From positions 248,001 through 312,000 of the forward strand of contig JACBXO010000001.1 of assembly GCA_015863195.1 (NCBI GenBank): a stretch of 64,000 nucleotides of DNA, read 5' to 3'. Position numbers and translations under genes: made by a program. Shown here piece by piece: positions 28,143-38,697 of this stretch. The notes under the pieces are model-generated. The model ran no database searches, was not told where the DNA came from, and was given only the letters and a program-made list of their open reading frames with translations. Within the stretch, counting starts at the first letter, position 1. Each line of letters begins with the position of its first letter. Source of the stretch: Aerococcaceae bacterium DSM 111022. GTDB lineage: Bacteria > Bacillota > Bacilli > Lactobacillales > Aerococcaceae.

Positions 28143-28760
28143 TTATTTCTTTTTATCTTGATTTAATCCAAATTTTAAGCGGCTTTCTTCGCCTTTGAGT
28201 AGGCGGGAAATGTTTTGGCGGTGTCGGTAGAGTAACCATATATATACCAACACAAATCCGATTTTATAAGCGGGGTTTGGTGCGATGAATAGATTCACGA
28301 TGGCCGTGACACCATAACTAATAATGGCTGCGGCACTGACCATGCTGGTGACATACATTGCCGTGAATAATACGACCACGTCAAAAATGGCTAGCCAGAA
28401 ATGGTAACCGAGCATGACACCGATTGAAGTGGCGACAATTTTTCCGCCTCTAAATCCAGCAAAGATGGGGAATGAGTGGCCTAAAACTGCAGCGATACCA
28501 ATAGCCATGGTCGTTAAAGGATAATCCGAAAGATAGTGCATCGCTAAGCCCATTGGGATCCACCCTTTGAGGACGTCTACAGCGGTGACTAAGACGGCGG
28601 CTCTAAAACCGAAGTTACGGCCTACATTAGTTGCACCACTATTTCCACTACCTAATTCACGTACATCTTGTTGATGTTTGAGTCTTGAATACCATACGCC
28701 GGTGGGGATGCTGCCAATTAAATAAGCGAGTAAGATATAAATAATATGCATAAAGTTCAT
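28143..28760 (-). CDS. plsY: Acyl-phosphate:glycerol-3-phosphate acyltransferase PlsY
   Basis: PlsY makes lysophosphatidic acid from acyl phosphate and glycerol-3-phosphate, the first step of membrane lipid synthesis in most Firmicutes. The 205-residue protein has five membrane segments and the family motifs: YLIGSIPTGVWYSR, LGSGNSGATNVGRNFG, and AVLGHSFPIFAGFRGGKIVATSIG. It is divergent from parE, the usual plsY/parE arrangement, and ends at a symmetrical terminator. Confidence 0.97.
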   Translation of the reverse strand: MNFMHIIYILLAYLIGSIPTGVWYSRLKHQQDVRELGSGNSGATNVGRNFGFRAAVLVTAVDVLKGWIPMGLAMHYLSDYPLTTMAIGIAAVLGHSFPIFAGFRGGKIVATSIGVMLGYHFWLAIFDVVVLFTAMYVTSMVSAAAIISYGVTAIVNLFIAPNPAYKIGFVLVYIWLLYRHRQNISRLLKGEESRLKFGLNQDKKK

Positions 28761-28866
28761 TGTTTACCTCCGTTCAGGTTACTTTTATTTTAGCATATAT
28801 TTTGTACAATACTATGCAATTGATGACGATTTTACCATTTTGCAACAAACAGTAGCTTACTAAGTG

Positions 28867-28880
28867 CGAACAAATTTTCG
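28867..28880 (+). promoter_or_regulatory. Probable LexA operator of parEC
   Basis: CGAAC-AAAT-TTTCG matches the LexA box except for one base (GTTC reads TTTC). It is about 80 bp before parE and upstream of TATGAT at 28922-28927. parEC belongs to the LexA regulon in Bacillus subtilis, which makes the site plausible. Confidence 0.5.
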
Positions 28881-28960
28881 CTTTACCTTGAAATATCTTT
28901 TTCAAATGGGGAAAAATTTGGTATGATGTTAAAGTTGAAACAAAAGTTAGAGGTGAAAGA

Positions 28961-31036
28961 ATGACATCAAAGGATGCCTTAACAAATTATAATGATGATG
29001 CCATTCAGATTTTAGAAGGTCTGGATGCTGTTAGGAAACGCCCGGGTATGTATATCGGGTCAACGGACCAAAAGGGTCTTCATCATTTAGTATATGAGAT
29101 TGTTGATAACTCAGTGGATGAGGCTTTATCTGATTTTGCTGATTATATTACGGTAGATTTAAATGCCGATGGTAGTGTTTCTGTTTCTGATAATGGACGT
29201 GGGATGCCAACTGGTAAGCACCAGAGTGGTAAGCCGACGATTGAAATTATCTTTACTGTCCTTCATGCCGGAGGTAAATTCGGGCAAGGCGGTTATAAAT
29301 CCGCCGGAGGACTGCACGGGGTTGGTGCGGCTGTAGTTAATGCGTTATCAAGTTGGGTTGAAGTAGAAGTGATGCGTGATGGGTATACTTACACGATGCG
29401 CTTTGAAAATGGCGGACACCCGGCGGGGAAACTGAAAAAGGCTAAAAATAACGAAAAAGCAGCACATGGTACAAAAGTAACATTTATGCCGGATAAAACG
29501 ATTTTCGGTAGTGCGACAATTTCGTATGATACGATTTCAGAAAGAATGCGTGAATCAGCCTTTTTATTAAAAGGGTTGACGATTGAAATTAATGACCACC
29601 GTAATGAAAAGTCAGATACTTTCCATTATGAAGAAGGTCTAAAAGACTTTATCGACTATTTAAATGAAGAAAAAGCCACACTGGGTGAAGTTATTTCTGT
29701 TTCTGGTGAAGCAGAAGAATTTGAAGTGGACTTTGCGATGCAATATAATGACGGCTATTCGGAAACGATTTTATCTTTTGCGAACAATGTGCGTACACCA
29801 GGTGGTGGAACGCATGAAACAGGGATGAAAACGGGGCTGACGAAGGCGTTCAACGATTATGCGCGCCGTTTTAATTTACTGAAAGAAAAAGAAAAGAATC
29901 TCGAAGGCTCAGATATTCGTGAAGGGGTTTCGGCGGTTATTTCCGTTCGTATCCCAGAACAATATTTACAATTCGAAGGGCAAACAAAAGATAAATTGGG
30001 AACGCCAAAAGCGCGCTCACTGGTTGATAATTTTGTTAATGAACAAATTACGATTTACTTAAATGAAAATGGTAATTTTGCCCAAAATATTATCCGTAAG
30101 GCGCTTAAAGCCCGTGAATCAAGAGAAGCGGCGCGTAAAGCGCGTGACGCTTCCCGTAGTGGAGCGAAGCGTTCACAACAAGAAAAATTAATTTCCGGTA
30201 AATTAACCAAAGCTCAATCAAAAGATGCGACGAAAAACGAATTGTATCTTGTCGAGGGGGACTCGGCCGGAGGTTCGGCTAAACTGGGCCGTGACCGCCG
30301 CTATCAAGCGATTCTACCGCTTCGTGGTAAGGTCATTAATACCGAAAAAGCCTCGATGGCGGATATTATGAAAAACGAAGAAATTAATACGATGATTTAT
30401 ACGATCGGTGCTGGCGTTGGACCGGAATTTAATGTCGAAGACTCAAACTACGACAAAGTCGTTATCATGACCGACGCGGATACGGATGGGGCACATATTC
30501 AAGTTTTATTACTGACTTTCTTCTACCGCTATATGAAACCATTACTAGAAGCGGGGAAAGTATACTTAGCGATGCCTCCTTTGTATAAAGTATCCAAAGG
30601 GAAAGGTAAAACTGAAAAAATTGCCTATGCCTGGACAAATGAAGAACTGGATGACATTACCAAAGACTTCGGTAAAGGTTATATACTCCAACGCTATAAA
30701 GGGCTTGGGGAGATGAATGCTGACCAGTTATGGGATACGACAATGAACCCAGATACCCGGTTACTAATCCGTGTAACCATCGACGACGCTGCTCAATCAG
30801 AGCGCCGTTTAACGACATTAATGGGTACTAAAGTTGAACCACGCCGTAAGTGGATTGAAGAAAATGTGCAGTTTACAATGGACGAAGAAGATACGTTACT
30901 TGCTGAAAATGAATCGGTTCATGCTAAAATCGACGAAAAAGTGGAAGATAAATTAACCGATCAAGCAGATAACGAAGATAATAACGGAGATGTTTTAGAC
31001 AACATTTCACTCTTTGATGAGGAGGAGGACGCTTAA
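28961..31036 (+). CDS. parE: DNA topoisomerase IV subunit B
   Basis: ParE is the ATPase subunit of topoisomerase IV, which unlinks daughter chromosomes. The 691-residue protein has the GHKL ATPase motifs [22 protein letters not shown] and [14 protein letters not shown]. The TOPRIM block is [20 protein letters not shown], with [12 protein letters not shown] next to it and the metal site [10 protein letters not shown]. The C-terminal 40 residues are acidic. The stop and the parC start share one base (TAATG), and the ribosome site GGAGGAGG lies in the parE end. Confidence 0.98.
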   Translation: MTSKDALTNYNDDAIQILEGLDAVRKRPGMYIGSTDQKGLHHLVYEIVDNSVDEALSDFADYITVDLNADGSVSVSDNGRGMPTGKHQSGKPTIEIIFTVLHAGGKFGQGGYKSAGGLHGVGAAVVNALSSWVEVEVMRDGYTYTMRFENGGHPAGKLKKAKNNEKAAHGTKVTFMPDKTIFGSATISYDTISERMRESAFLLKGLTIEINDHRNEKSDTFHYEEGLKDFIDYLNEEKATLGEVISVSGEAEEFEVDFAMQYNDGYSETILSFANNVRTPGGGTHETGMKTGLTKAFNDYARRFNLLKEKEKNLEGSDIREGVSAVISVRIPEQYLQFEGQTKDKLGTPKARSLVDNFVNEQITIYLNENGNFAQNIIRKALKARESREAARKARDASRSGAKRSQQEKLISGKLTKAQSKDATKNELYLVEGDSAGGSAKLGRDRRYQAILPLRGKVINTEKASMADIMKNEEINTMIYTIGAGVGPEFNVEDSNYDKVVIMTDADTDGAHIQVLLLTFFYRYMKPLLEAGKVYLAMPPLYKVSKGKGKTEKIAYAWTNEELDDITKDFGKGYILQRYKGLGEMNADQLWDTTMNPDTRLLIRVTIDDAAQSERRLTTLMGTKVEPRRKWIEENVQFTMDEEDTLLAENESVHAKIDEKVEDKLTDQADNEDNNGDVLDNISLFDEEEDA

Positions 31037-33525
31037 TGGTATTACAACATGAAAATATTGAAGAACTCACCTTTGCCGACGTCATCGGTGACCGTTTTGG
31101 ACGCTATTCAAAATATATCATTCAAGACCGTGCCTTACCGGATATTCGTGACGGTCTAAAACCGGTGCAACGCCGTATTTTATACGCGATGTTCCAAGAC
31201 CGTAATACGGCGGATAATCCTTACCGTAAATCGGCCAAAACCGTCGGTAACGTAATCGGTAACTACCATCCTCACGGTGACTCATCGGTTTATGAAGCGA
31301 TGGTTCGTATGTCTCAAGACTGGAAAAACCGCGAACCGCTCGTTGATATGCATGGTAACAATGGTTCGATGGACGGGGACCCGGCAGCAGCGATGCGTTA
31401 TACGGAAGCCCGACTTTCAAAAATTGCTATGGAATTACTTGCCGACATCAACTATGACACGGTCGATTTCGCGCTCAACTTCGACGACTCGCTTGAAGAG
31501 CCAATCGTTTTACCCGCGCGTTTCCCGAACTTACTCGTCAACGGAGCGACCGGTATTTCCGCCGGTTACGCCACCGACATTCCGCCACACAATTTAGCGG
31601 AAGTCATTGACGCCATTATTTACATGCTGACGCATGAAAAATATAGCTTGAAACAATTAATGAAATTTGTCAAAGGACCTGATTTCCCGACTGGCGCTAT
31701 TATTCAAGGAGCAGATCAACTTGAATCTGCCTATAAAACAGGTCGTGGCCGTGTGGTTATGCGCGCTAAAACAGAAATCGAAGAGTTAAAAGGTGGCAAG
31801 TCCCAAATTGTTGCCACAGAACTACCTTATGATATTAATAAAACAAAATTGATTCAAAAACTGGATGATATTCGTTTATCGAAAAAAATTGACGGCATCG
31901 TTGAAGTGCGTGACGAAACAGACCGTAACGGGGTTCGTTTAGTCATCGAATTACGCCGTGAAGTCGATCCAGAACCAATTTTAAATTATTTACTGAAAAA
32001 TACAGATTTACAAATGAACTATAACTTTAATATGGTGGCGATTAATAACCGGACACCGGAACAAGTTGGTTTAGTTCAAATGTTAGAAGCTTATGTATCA
32101 CATCAACAAGAAGTGATTACCCGCCGTACGAGAAATCTGTTAACGACAGATCAAACGCGTCTACATATTGTTGATGGTTTAATACGGATGGTCTCTATTT
32201 TAGATGAAGTGATTGCGACGATTCGTCGTTCCGATAGTAAAAAAGATGCCAAAGAAAACTTAATGGCTGAATATAGCTTCTCAGAACCACAAGCGGAAGC
32301 GATTGTGAGCTTGCAATTGTATCGTTTAACGAACACGGACGTTACCGCATTACAAAATGAGCGTTTAGAATTAAATGAACGCATTCAAATGTATCAAAGT
32401 ATTTTAGGGGACCGTGCTATTTTAAATAATGTTTTAGTGAATGAACTAAAAGAAGTGAAAAAGAAATATCAAACACCGCGCCGTACAGTCATTGAAGCAG
32501 AAATCGAAGAAATTGAAGTGGAACAAACATTACTTGTAACTGAAGAACAAGTAATGGTGGCTGTCACCAAAGAAGGTTACTTTAAACGGACAAGTATGCG
32601 TTCATATCAGTCGTCACAAGCGAGTGATATGGGAAGCCGTGACTTGGATTATCCATTATTTGTGGGTGAAATGAGTACTTATGATGCGCTGGTTGCGATT
32701 ACGAATTTAGGTAATTATTTATTTATGCCGGTGAATGAATTGCCAGATATTCGTTGGAAAGACATGGGTGTTCATTATTCACAACAATTCCAACTTTCAG
32801 AAAATGAAGAAATTATCTTTGTTACCGAGGCAGCTACTAGTTTAGATAACACTGAAAACACAAAAGATACACGCGAACTCGTTTTAGCGACCCTTGAAGG
32901 GATGATTAAACGAGTGAGAGTCGATGAATTTGTGACTTTTAGAAGTTATAAAACGCGTTCACAAACCGCAATGAAACTGAAAACAGACACTGACCGTGTT
33001 GTATCAGTTGCTGAAGTAGCTTCTGAAGCTAAAGTGGCTGATTTAGAAGTATTACTAGTAACCCACCAGTCTTACAGCTTACGTTATCCATTAGCAGATG
33101 TGTCGCAGTATGGGCCGAAAGCCCAAGGTGTTATTGCGATCAATTTAAAATTGGGCGACCATTTAGCGGGTATGCAATTATCCGACACGAGTGTGGCACA
33201 CCCACAAGCGATCGTTTTAACACAAAACGGGAATGTGAAACGATTTAACACAAATATCATCGCAGAAGCTAACCGTGGTAACCGGGGTATTTTATTATTA
33301 AAAGACCGTAAGAAAGAGCCGCACCGTGTGATTAATTTAATGAGTTTAAATGAGGGGACGGAGCCGGTTGTTGTCAAAGGCGATACGGGGCATGATAGTG
33401 AGTTTAAGTCGGTTGATATTCCTTTAACGGAGCGGTTGAACAATGGTTCAGCGGTGCCTGAATTGGAGAAACTGGGGCAAGTGATGGTCATGCATATTGA
33501 TCAATTGAAATTGATTGATGGCTAA
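31036..33525 (+). CDS. parC: DNA topoisomerase IV subunit A
   Basis: ParC carries the DNA-cleaving tyrosine, in [12 protein letters not shown] near residue 120. The 829-residue protein has a C-terminal beta-pinwheel domain. The quinolone-determining stretch reads [18 protein letters not shown]. Ser and Glu at the two usual resistance positions are the wild-type state, as in staphylococcal GrlA. It is translationally coupled to parE. Confidence 0.98.
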   Translation: MVLQHENIEELTFADVIGDRFGRYSKYIIQDRALPDIRDGLKPVQRRILYAMFQDRNTADNPYRKSAKTVGNVIGNYHPHGDSSVYEAMVRMSQDWKNREPLVDMHGNNGSMDGDPAAAMRYTEARLSKIAMELLADINYDTVDFALNFDDSLEEPIVLPARFPNLLVNGATGISAGYATDIPPHNLAEVIDAIIYMLTHEKYSLKQLMKFVKGPDFPTGAIIQGADQLESAYKTGRGRVVMRAKTEIEELKGGKSQIVATELPYDINKTKLIQKLDDIRLSKKIDGIVEVRDETDRNGVRLVIELRREVDPEPILNYLLKNTDLQMNYNFNMVAINNRTPEQVGLVQMLEAYVSHQQEVITRRTRNLLTTDQTRLHIVDGLIRMVSILDEVIATIRRSDSKKDAKENLMAEYSFSEPQAEAIVSLQLYRLTNTDVTALQNERLELNERIQMYQSILGDRAILNNVLVNELKEVKKKYQTPRRTVIEAEIEEIEVEQTLLVTEEQVMVAVTKEGYFKRTSMRSYQSSQASDMGSRDLDYPLFVGEMSTYDALVAITNLGNYLFMPVNELPDIRWKDMGVHYSQQFQLSENEEIIFVTEAATSLDNTENTKDTRELVLATLEGMIKRVRVDEFVTFRSYKTRSQTAMKLKTDTDRVVSVAEVASEAKVADLEVLLVTHQSYSLRYPLADVSQYGPKAQGVIAINLKLGDHLAGMQLSDTSVAHPQAIVLTQNGNVKRFNTNIIAEANRGNRGILLLKDRKKEPHRVINLMSLNEGTEPVVVKGDTGHDSEFKSVDIPLTERLNNGSAVPELEKLGQVMVMHIDQLKLIDG

Positions 33526-33571
33526 TTATATATTATGATAGAGTTAGAAAAATTTATTTTGGAGGTATAGG

Positions 33572-34504
33572 ATGAGTAAGTATTTAGTCTTCGGACATCA
33601 AAATCCAGATACAGATGCGATTGGCTCTGCAATTGCTTTTAGTTATTATTTAGAGCGTAAAGGGCATGAGTCAGAAGCAGTTGCTTTAGGTGAGCCAAGT
33701 GCTGAGACAGCTTTTGCGTTAAACCATTTTTCACTTGATTCGCCGCGCGTTGTTGAAACAGTGGCTAATGAAGTGGACCGTGTCGCGTTAGTGGACCATA
33801 ATGAGCCACAACAATCGGTTGCAGATTTAGCGGAAGTGACTGTGGACTATGTCGTTGACCACCACCGTATTAATGGCTTCAATACAGCAAATCCATTATT
33901 CTACCGCGCTGAGCCAATTGGTTCGACTTGTAGTGTGATTTACAAAATGTTTGCTGAGCAAAATATCGATATTCCTCAATCAATTGCAGGAATTATGTTA
34001 TCAGCGCTTATTTCAGATACTTTATTATTAAAGTCGCCAACGACAACTGCGGAAGATAAAGATATTGCGGAAGCATTAGCGAAAATTGCGAATGTTGATT
34101 TACAAGAATATGGTCTAGAAATGTTAAAAGCATCAGCAGACATCAGTCAACAAACTGACGAAGAGTTAGTGAATGCTGACGCGAAAAGCTTTAGCTTAAA
34201 TGGCCATGATGTGCGCATCGGTCAAGTCAATGTGATCGGCTTCGACGAAATCTTAGCGCGTAAAGAAGGCTTATTAAGCGTCATGGAAGAAGAAGTTCAA
34301 AACAACGAATTCAACTTATTCTTACTCGTTATCACTGACATCCTCGAAAACGACTCAGTCGGATTGGTGGCAGGAATTAACCGCCCAATCGTAACCACAG
34401 CATTCGGCAACGAAGTAATCGACTCACAAATCGCATTACCAGGCATCGTTTCACGTAAAAAACAAGTTGTACCACCATTAACAGACGTCTACGACGCATT
34501 ATAA
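33572..34504 (+). CDS. ppaC: Manganese-dependent inorganic pyrophosphatase (family II)
   Basis: Family II pyrophosphatase hydrolyses pyrophosphate and so drives biosynthesis. The 310-residue protein has the DHH fold: FGHQNPDTDAIGSAIA at the start with metal ligands, LVDHNEPQQS, and the DHH motif in VVDHHRI. The C-terminal DHHA2 domain closes with PGIVSRKKQVVPPL. GGAGGT precedes the ATG. It is monocistronic with a strong terminator. Confidence 0.97.
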   Translation: MSKYLVFGHQNPDTDAIGSAIAFSYYLERKGHESEAVALGEPSAETAFALNHFSLDSPRVVETVANEVDRVALVDHNEPQQSVADLAEVTVDYVVDHHRINGFNTANPLFYRAEPIGSTCSVIYKMFAEQNIDIPQSIAGIMLSALISDTLLLKSPTTTAEDKDIAEALAKIANVDLQEYGLEMLKASADISQQTDEELVNADAKSFSLNGHDVRIGQVNVIGFDEILARKEGLLSVMEEEVQNNEFNLFLLVITDILENDSVGLVAGINRPIVTTAFGNEVIDSQIALPGIVSRKKQVVPPLTDVYDAL

Positions 34505-34518
34505 TTCAAAATTTTAAA

Positions 34519-34557
34519 ACGAGCAGCGTACTTTTTGAAAGTATGCTGCTCGTTTTT
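34519..34557 (+). terminator. Intrinsic terminator of ppaC
   Basis: ACGAGCAGC-TACTTT pairs with GAAAGTA-GCTGCTCGT and is followed by T5. Confidence 0.9.
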
Positions 34558-34648
34558 GTTTGTAGATGAATATTGTTGTTGGTAGAAGGAATCGTGGTTG
34601 GGGATGGGGCTGGTAGTGTTTACCGAGCGCGCGGAGATGGTGGCTGGA

Positions 34649-34787
34649 TTATCATTTCAGACCTCAAATCACCTCAAAATGATAATTTTCAGCCGTTTTT
34701 TATCATTTCAGAACTAAATTCAGTTTGAAATGATAATATTTGGCTGTTTTTTATCATTTCAAGACCAAAATCATTTTGAAATGATAC
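34649..34787. repeat. 51-bp array, arm family TTATCATTTC
   Basis: TTATCATTTC is at 34649, 34700 and 34751. Complementary arms (AAAATGATAA, GAAATGATAA, GAAATGATAC) lie 27 bp after each. Cores are TTTTCAGCCGTTTT and TATTTGGCTGTTTT with GC at the centre. The array begins with GGATTATC. Confidence 0.9.
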
Positions 34788-34824
34788 ATCAACCCCAAAT
34801 TCACAACCAACAGTGGCGTTTAAT

Positions 34825-35000
34825 TAGAGTCGCCTCAGAGACTCTACCGCACTGATAGTTGATGACGCTTTTCGTTCAGCGAAAAGCCTCCTTCTATGGT
34901 TTGTGCTTTTCGACTCAGGTCGAAAAGGATCATTTTTTAAAAGGCGGAAGTCAATTTCTGGAGAAATTGACGGGATTTTATTCCGCAGTTTGTATTAGGA
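34825..35000 (-). repeat. Hairpin cassette, copy 3 (complete, reversed)
   Basis: Read on the minus strand, the lead-in AAACTGCGGAATAAAATC is followed by TCAATTTC/GAAATTGA (34951-34970), CTTTTCGAC/GTCGAAAAG (34906-34927), GCTTTTCG/CGAAAAGC (34867-34887) and TAGAGTC/GACTCTA (34825-34846). Order and spacing match copies 2 and 7. Confidence 0.8.
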
Positions 35001-35108
35001 TGGGGAATGGGTGGTTTATGAGTGAGCTGAGTTAGAGTTTAGTCTAATGTTCTGCTAGAGGATGTGTGTCCAGAATATGGGGTCCACTAAATCCGAAATA
35101 AGACAGCG

Positions 35109-35252
35109 GATTATCAAAATAATTAGATTAATGACTCGAAATGATAAAATATTGCCCAAAATTATCATTTCGACACCAATATCTTCTTGAAATGATAATA
35201 ATCAGCTCAAAATTATCATTTCAAGACCAAAATCATTTTGAATTGATAATCC
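35109..35252. repeat. 51-bp array, arm family TTATCATTTC
   Basis: It starts GGATTATCAAAAT (arm at 35111), has GAAATGATAA at 35138 and 35189, and ends GAATTGATAATCC (arm at 35240). All steps are 51 bp. Cores are AATATTGCCCAAAA and TAATCAGCTCAAAA. Confidence 0.88.
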
Positions 35253-35290
35253 AACCCCGAATTCACTAACTAAACTACAAATCCAAATCC

Positions 35291-35331
35291 AAAAAAGCAC
35301 CGCTAACCCAATGCAGAGGGGTAGCGGCGCT
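35291..35331 (-). terminator. Terminator of the M24-family gene
   Basis: On the minus strand GCGCCGCTACCCC pairs imperfectly with GGGTTAGCGGTGC and is followed by T6. Confidence 0.75.
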
Positions 35332-35347
35332 ACTTAAATATATAATT

Positions 35348-36727
35348 TTACTCCACCACTAATGCTGTTTCGTGGTCTAATAAGAATGGGCGGTAGTACG
35401 CCAGTGTTGAGCTCATTGGTAATACATGTTCTGGTAGTTGGATGTTTAAATTCGCACTCAAATACTCACGGCGCGCCTCAATGCGCTCCCATAATTCTGG
35501 TTGTGTTTCTTTGATTTCAGCGCGTAATGTGTCATCTGCAATCGCAACTGTACTTTCACAAGAAACTCCGTGGTGTCTTTCTTGTGAAGGTATGAAGTCG
35601 ACTTGGAAAAGATTTCCTGACTGGACTGTGGCAGTAGATCCTGCAAAGAAGGGGGAAGATAACCATTCTTCGTCACCCACTAAATGTCCAGGACATAATT
35701 CCCAACCATATTTTTCTTGGGGGTAGAATTCACTAAAGGCATCATAAAATGCGCCACCTTCAACACCTATTTCGATATTTTGCAACCACCAATGATAAGT
35801 TTCAAAATAAGGATAAACAACTTCTTCTAAATAACCTTTATCTATTTCATTAATTTCGTTGTCGTTATTAACAGCGTAACCATTTCTAGAAGATAACCCA
35901 CCTTTATAAGCAACAGTTAATGATACTTTGTCGCCTTTATCTAGCGTGTTATCTGTTGGGTAAATATTAGCATCTATGAATCGCTCACCAAAAGCTGCAA
36001 TGGTCACAACACTTGGGTATTGGCCATTTCTGTTTAATGCGTTTCCGGCAACAAATTCAGAAACACCTGCTTCGAGTGTATCCATTGCGTCTAACACAGC
36101 ATCTCCAGCAAGGGAAGCACCGAATTCATATCGAGCAATCTCTTCGGCGTTATTGGTTACACGGGCTCCTTTTTCGGGATGCATATATAATGCGGTTGCG
36201 TTAAATAATTTGTCGGCTCCGAATTTGTTTGCTAATGCTTCAACAATAAACTGCGGTACCGCTGTTTGTTTATGGAAATCGTCAAAGGTATTTGATAATA
36301 GTTTCCAGTCGACGAAACCAATTTTCTTATCGTTATCGATAACGACTTGTCCTAAATAGTCTTCTAGTGGTTTAAAGTCTCCCATTGGTTGATTTGGGAG
36401 TGAAAATAAGGGTACTTTAATACCTTCACTTTGAACACGCGCAAATTTTATTTTATTTGCATTCTCATTACCTAATAGGAGATAAGAAGAGCCGTCCTGA
36501 TTTAACACTTGTAAACCTTCTTCAAATCGCGGAATGAACCCGGTTAAGTATTCGAAGTTAGATCCATGTTCTTTATCAGCATAAATCACCAAAGAAGAAA
36601 AATCGTATTCGGCCATTAGAGCTAATACTTTTTCTTTTCTTTGAGCATAAGTTGCGTCTGAAAGTATCACACTTTTATTTGAGTGGTCCTTTTTTGGGGG
36701 CGTCACTTTTTTAAATGAAATTGTCAT
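35348..36727 (-). CDS. M24 peptidase-like protein with degenerate metal site
   Basis: A 459-residue cytoplasmic protein with the two-domain layout of aminopeptidase P: a creatinase-like N-terminal domain (AEYDFSSLVIYADKEHGSNFEYLTGF region) and a pita-bread C-terminal domain. In active M24 enzymes the metals are held by Asp, Asp, His, Glu, Glu. Here the first Asp block reads KVSLTVAYKGG and the second SSRNGYAV, so both Asp are gone. A His remains in CPGHLVGDE and a Glu in SCESTVAI. It is divergent from the mannose PTS operon. Start at 36727: AAGGAGG is correctly placed for it. Catalysis by the normal mechanism looks unlikely. Confidence 0.75.
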   Translation of the reverse strand: MTISFKKVTPPKKDHSNKSVILSDATYAQRKEKVLALMAEYDFSSLVIYADKEHGSNFEYLTGFIPRFEEGLQVLNQDGSSYLLLGNENANKIKFARVQSEGIKVPLFSLPNQPMGDFKPLEDYLGQVVIDNDKKIGFVDWKLLSNTFDDFHKQTAVPQFIVEALANKFGADKLFNATALYMHPEKGARVTNNAEEIARYEFGASLAGDAVLDAMDTLEAGVSEFVAGNALNRNGQYPSVVTIAAFGERFIDANIYPTDNTLDKGDKVSLTVAYKGGLSSRNGYAVNNDNEINEIDKGYLEEVVYPYFETYHWWLQNIEIGVEGGAFYDAFSEFYPQEKYGWELCPGHLVGDEEWLSSPFFAGSTATVQSGNLFQVDFIPSQERHHGVSCESTVAIADDTLRAEIKETQPELWERIEARREYLSANLNIQLPEHVLPMSSTLAYYRPFLLDHETALVVE

Positions 36728-36827
36728 AAAATAGTCCTCCTTTATTAACTCCATTGTAGCCAAGAAAAGATTAATTGCAATTATTAGTGAATTGTTAGAA
36801 TTAAATGAGAATAAGTTAATCGATTTC

Positions 36828-36848
36828 TGTAAGCGTATACGCTATAAT
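36828..36848 (+). promoter_or_regulatory. cre-like site overlapping the -10 of the mannose PTS promoter
   Basis: TGTAAGCGTATACG at 36828-36841 fits the catabolite-responsive element with one mismatch. It contains the perfect palindrome AGCGTATACGCT at 36832-36843. TATAAT follows at 36843-36848. Binding of CcpA there would block the promoter. Confidence 0.55.
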
Positions 36849-36878
36849 GAATCTATTAAGTATATAGGAGGTTTAGAA

Positions 36879-37859
36879 ATGGTCAATATTATACTAGCAA
36901 GTCATGGCGAACTTGCAGCGGGATTACTACAATCTGCCGAGATGATATTTGGTGAACAACAAAATATTAAATTTGTTACGTTCATGCCAAGTGAAGGTCC
37001 AGATGATTTACAAGCTAATTTAACAACAGCTGTTGAATCATTCGGTCCAGGTGCAGAAATATTATTCCTGGTTGATTTATGGGGAGGTTCTCCATTCAAT
37101 CAAGCGAATATTATTCATGAGAATAATTCTGAAAACACTGCAATTGTTTCTGGTATGAACTTGCCAATTTTATTAGAGGCATTGGGGCACCGCATGGGAA
37201 TTGATAATGCGCACCAATTAGCCGAAACGTTAATGGGTGGAGAGACAGGTGTCCGAGTGAAGCCGGAGAGTTTGGAACCGGTGACAGAGGAAGCTGCAGC
37301 ACCAGCTGCTCCAGTAGCGAAAGGTTCAGCAACACTTGAACCAGGCACAGTATTAGGTGATGGTAAGATTAAATATGTTTTAGCACGTGTCGATACGCGT
37401 CTATTACATGGTCAAGTAGCAACAGGTTGGGCGAAAGCAGTTAACCCAACGCGTATTATTGTCGTTTCTGATAAAGTAGCAGAAGATGATATGCGTAAGA
37501 CATTAATTAAGCAGTCAGCACCGACAGGTATGAGCGCGAACGTTATTCCGCTTTCAAAACTCGCTGAAATTGACAATGATCCACGATTTGGTTCGACGAG
37601 AGCACTTATTTTATTCGAAACACCGCAAGAAGCTTTAGAAGCGATTAAACTTGGCGTTGATATTAAAGAATTGAATCTAGGATCGATGGCACATTCAACG
37701 GGTAAAGAATTATTAACGAACGCAATTTCAGTCGATCAGGAAGACATTGATACACTGAAGGAATTACGTGATATGGGTGTTAAATTCGATATTCGTAAAG
37801 TACCATCAGATACGCCTGAGAATTTTGAATCACTGCTTAAAAAATCAAAATATAGTTAA
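36879..37859 (+). CDS. manX: PTS mannose-family EIIAB component
   Basis: A phosphotransferase fusion of 326 residues. The EIIA domain (1-135) has its phospho-histidine in ILASHGELAAG. A linker rich in Ala and Pro (about residues 140-160) leads to the EIIB domain with its phospho-histidine in VDTRLLHGQVATGW. The pair passes phosphate from HPr to the incoming sugar. The ATG at 36879 follows TAGGAGG; an in-frame ATG at 36792 lies upstream of the promoter and cannot be used. It is the first gene of manX-manY-manZ-manO. The sugar is probably mannose/glucose but is not proven by sequence. Confidence 0.92.
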   Translation: MVNIILASHGELAAGLLQSAEMIFGEQQNIKFVTFMPSEGPDDLQANLTTAVESFGPGAEILFLVDLWGGSPFNQANIIHENNSENTAIVSGMNLPILLEALGHRMGIDNAHQLAETLMGGETGVRVKPESLEPVTEEAAAPAAPVAKGSATLEPGTVLGDGKIKYVLARVDTRLLHGQVATGWAKAVNPTRIIVVSDKVAEDDMRKTLIKQSAPTGMSANVIPLSKLAEIDNDPRFGSTRALILFETPQEALEAIKLGVDIKELNLGSMAHSTGKELLTNAISVDQEDIDTLKELRDMGVKFDIRKVPSDTPENFESLLKKSKYS

Positions 37860-37874
37860 AAGGAGGCAATTATA

Positions 37875-38684
37875 ATGGACTTAAATATTATTCAAATTAT
37901 TTTAATTTTATTCGTCGCTTTACTAGCGGGATATGGATCTGTAATTGATTCATTTCAAATGCACCAACCAATCATTACAGTAACGCTTATTGGTTTAATA
38001 ACTGGGGATATAGAAACTGCATTAATTTTAGGTGGATCTCTTCAACTGATTGTATTAGGTTGGATGAACGTTGGGGCAGCTCAATCTCCCGATACAGCCT
38101 TAGCGGGGATTGCGACGGCAATTTTAGTGCTTGTTAAAGGAGCTTCAACGAGTGAAGGGATTGCGATTGCGATTCCATTAGCGGTAGCGGGTCAGGCCTT
38201 AACAATTTTCGTACGTACTTTATCAGTTGGTCTTGGTCACTATGCAGATAGATCAGCAGCTGAAGGTAACTTAAGAGGAATTGATATTGCAGCTCACGCT
38301 GGTATGTTATTACAAGGTTTACGTATCGCAATTCCAGCTGGTTTAATCTTAGCGGTTCCTGGTGATACAGTAACAAATATCTTAAACTCAATTCCAGACT
38401 GGATTACAGGTGGACTGGCTGTAGGTGGGGGAATGGTAGTTGCGGTAGGTTACGCAATGGTAATTAACATGATGGCTACAAAATCAACTTGGCCATTCTT
38501 CTTCTTAGGATTTGCTTTAGCAGCAGTAACTGACTTAAACTTAATTGCGATGGGTATTATTGGTGTAGCACTCGCTTTAATTTACATCGAATTATCACCG
38601 AAATTCAACAACAATGGTGGTGGCGGTGGATCTGCCTCTGGCGGGGTTGAAGCGGCTCTTGATAATATCTTAGAAGACTACTAG
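37875..38684 (+). CDS. manY: PTS mannose-family EIIC component
   Basis: Membrane channel part of the mannose-type PTS, 269 residues with many hydrophobic segments. The start LLAGYGSVIDSFQMHQPI and the block LGGSLQLIVLGWMNVGAAQSPD are characteristic of the family. It ends in a Gly-rich tail (NNGGGGGSASGG). It lies 15 bp after manX behind AAGGAGG. Confidence 0.94.
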   Translation: MDLNIIQIILILFVALLAGYGSVIDSFQMHQPIITVTLIGLITGDIETALILGGSLQLIVLGWMNVGAAQSPDTALAGIATAILVLVKGASTSEGIAIAIPLAVAGQALTIFVRTLSVGLGHYADRSAAEGNLRGIDIAAHAGMLLQGLRIAIPAGLILAVPGDTVTNILNSIPDWITGGLAVGGGMVVAVGYAMVINMMATKSTWPFFFLGFALAAVTDLNLIAMGIIGVALALIYIELSPKFNNNGGGGGSASGGVEAALDNILEDY

Positions 38685-38697
38685 AAGGAGGATTATC

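Noticed and set aside
31036-33525. Quinolone-resistance change in ParC (Glu at the second position of GDSSVYE)
   Set aside because: Glu is the normal residue in staphylococcal GrlA and in many relatives.
36780-36878. Sigma-54 promoter for the mannose PTS
   Set aside because: No GG-N10-GC pair upstream of manX; a sigma-A -10 box with a cre-like site is present.
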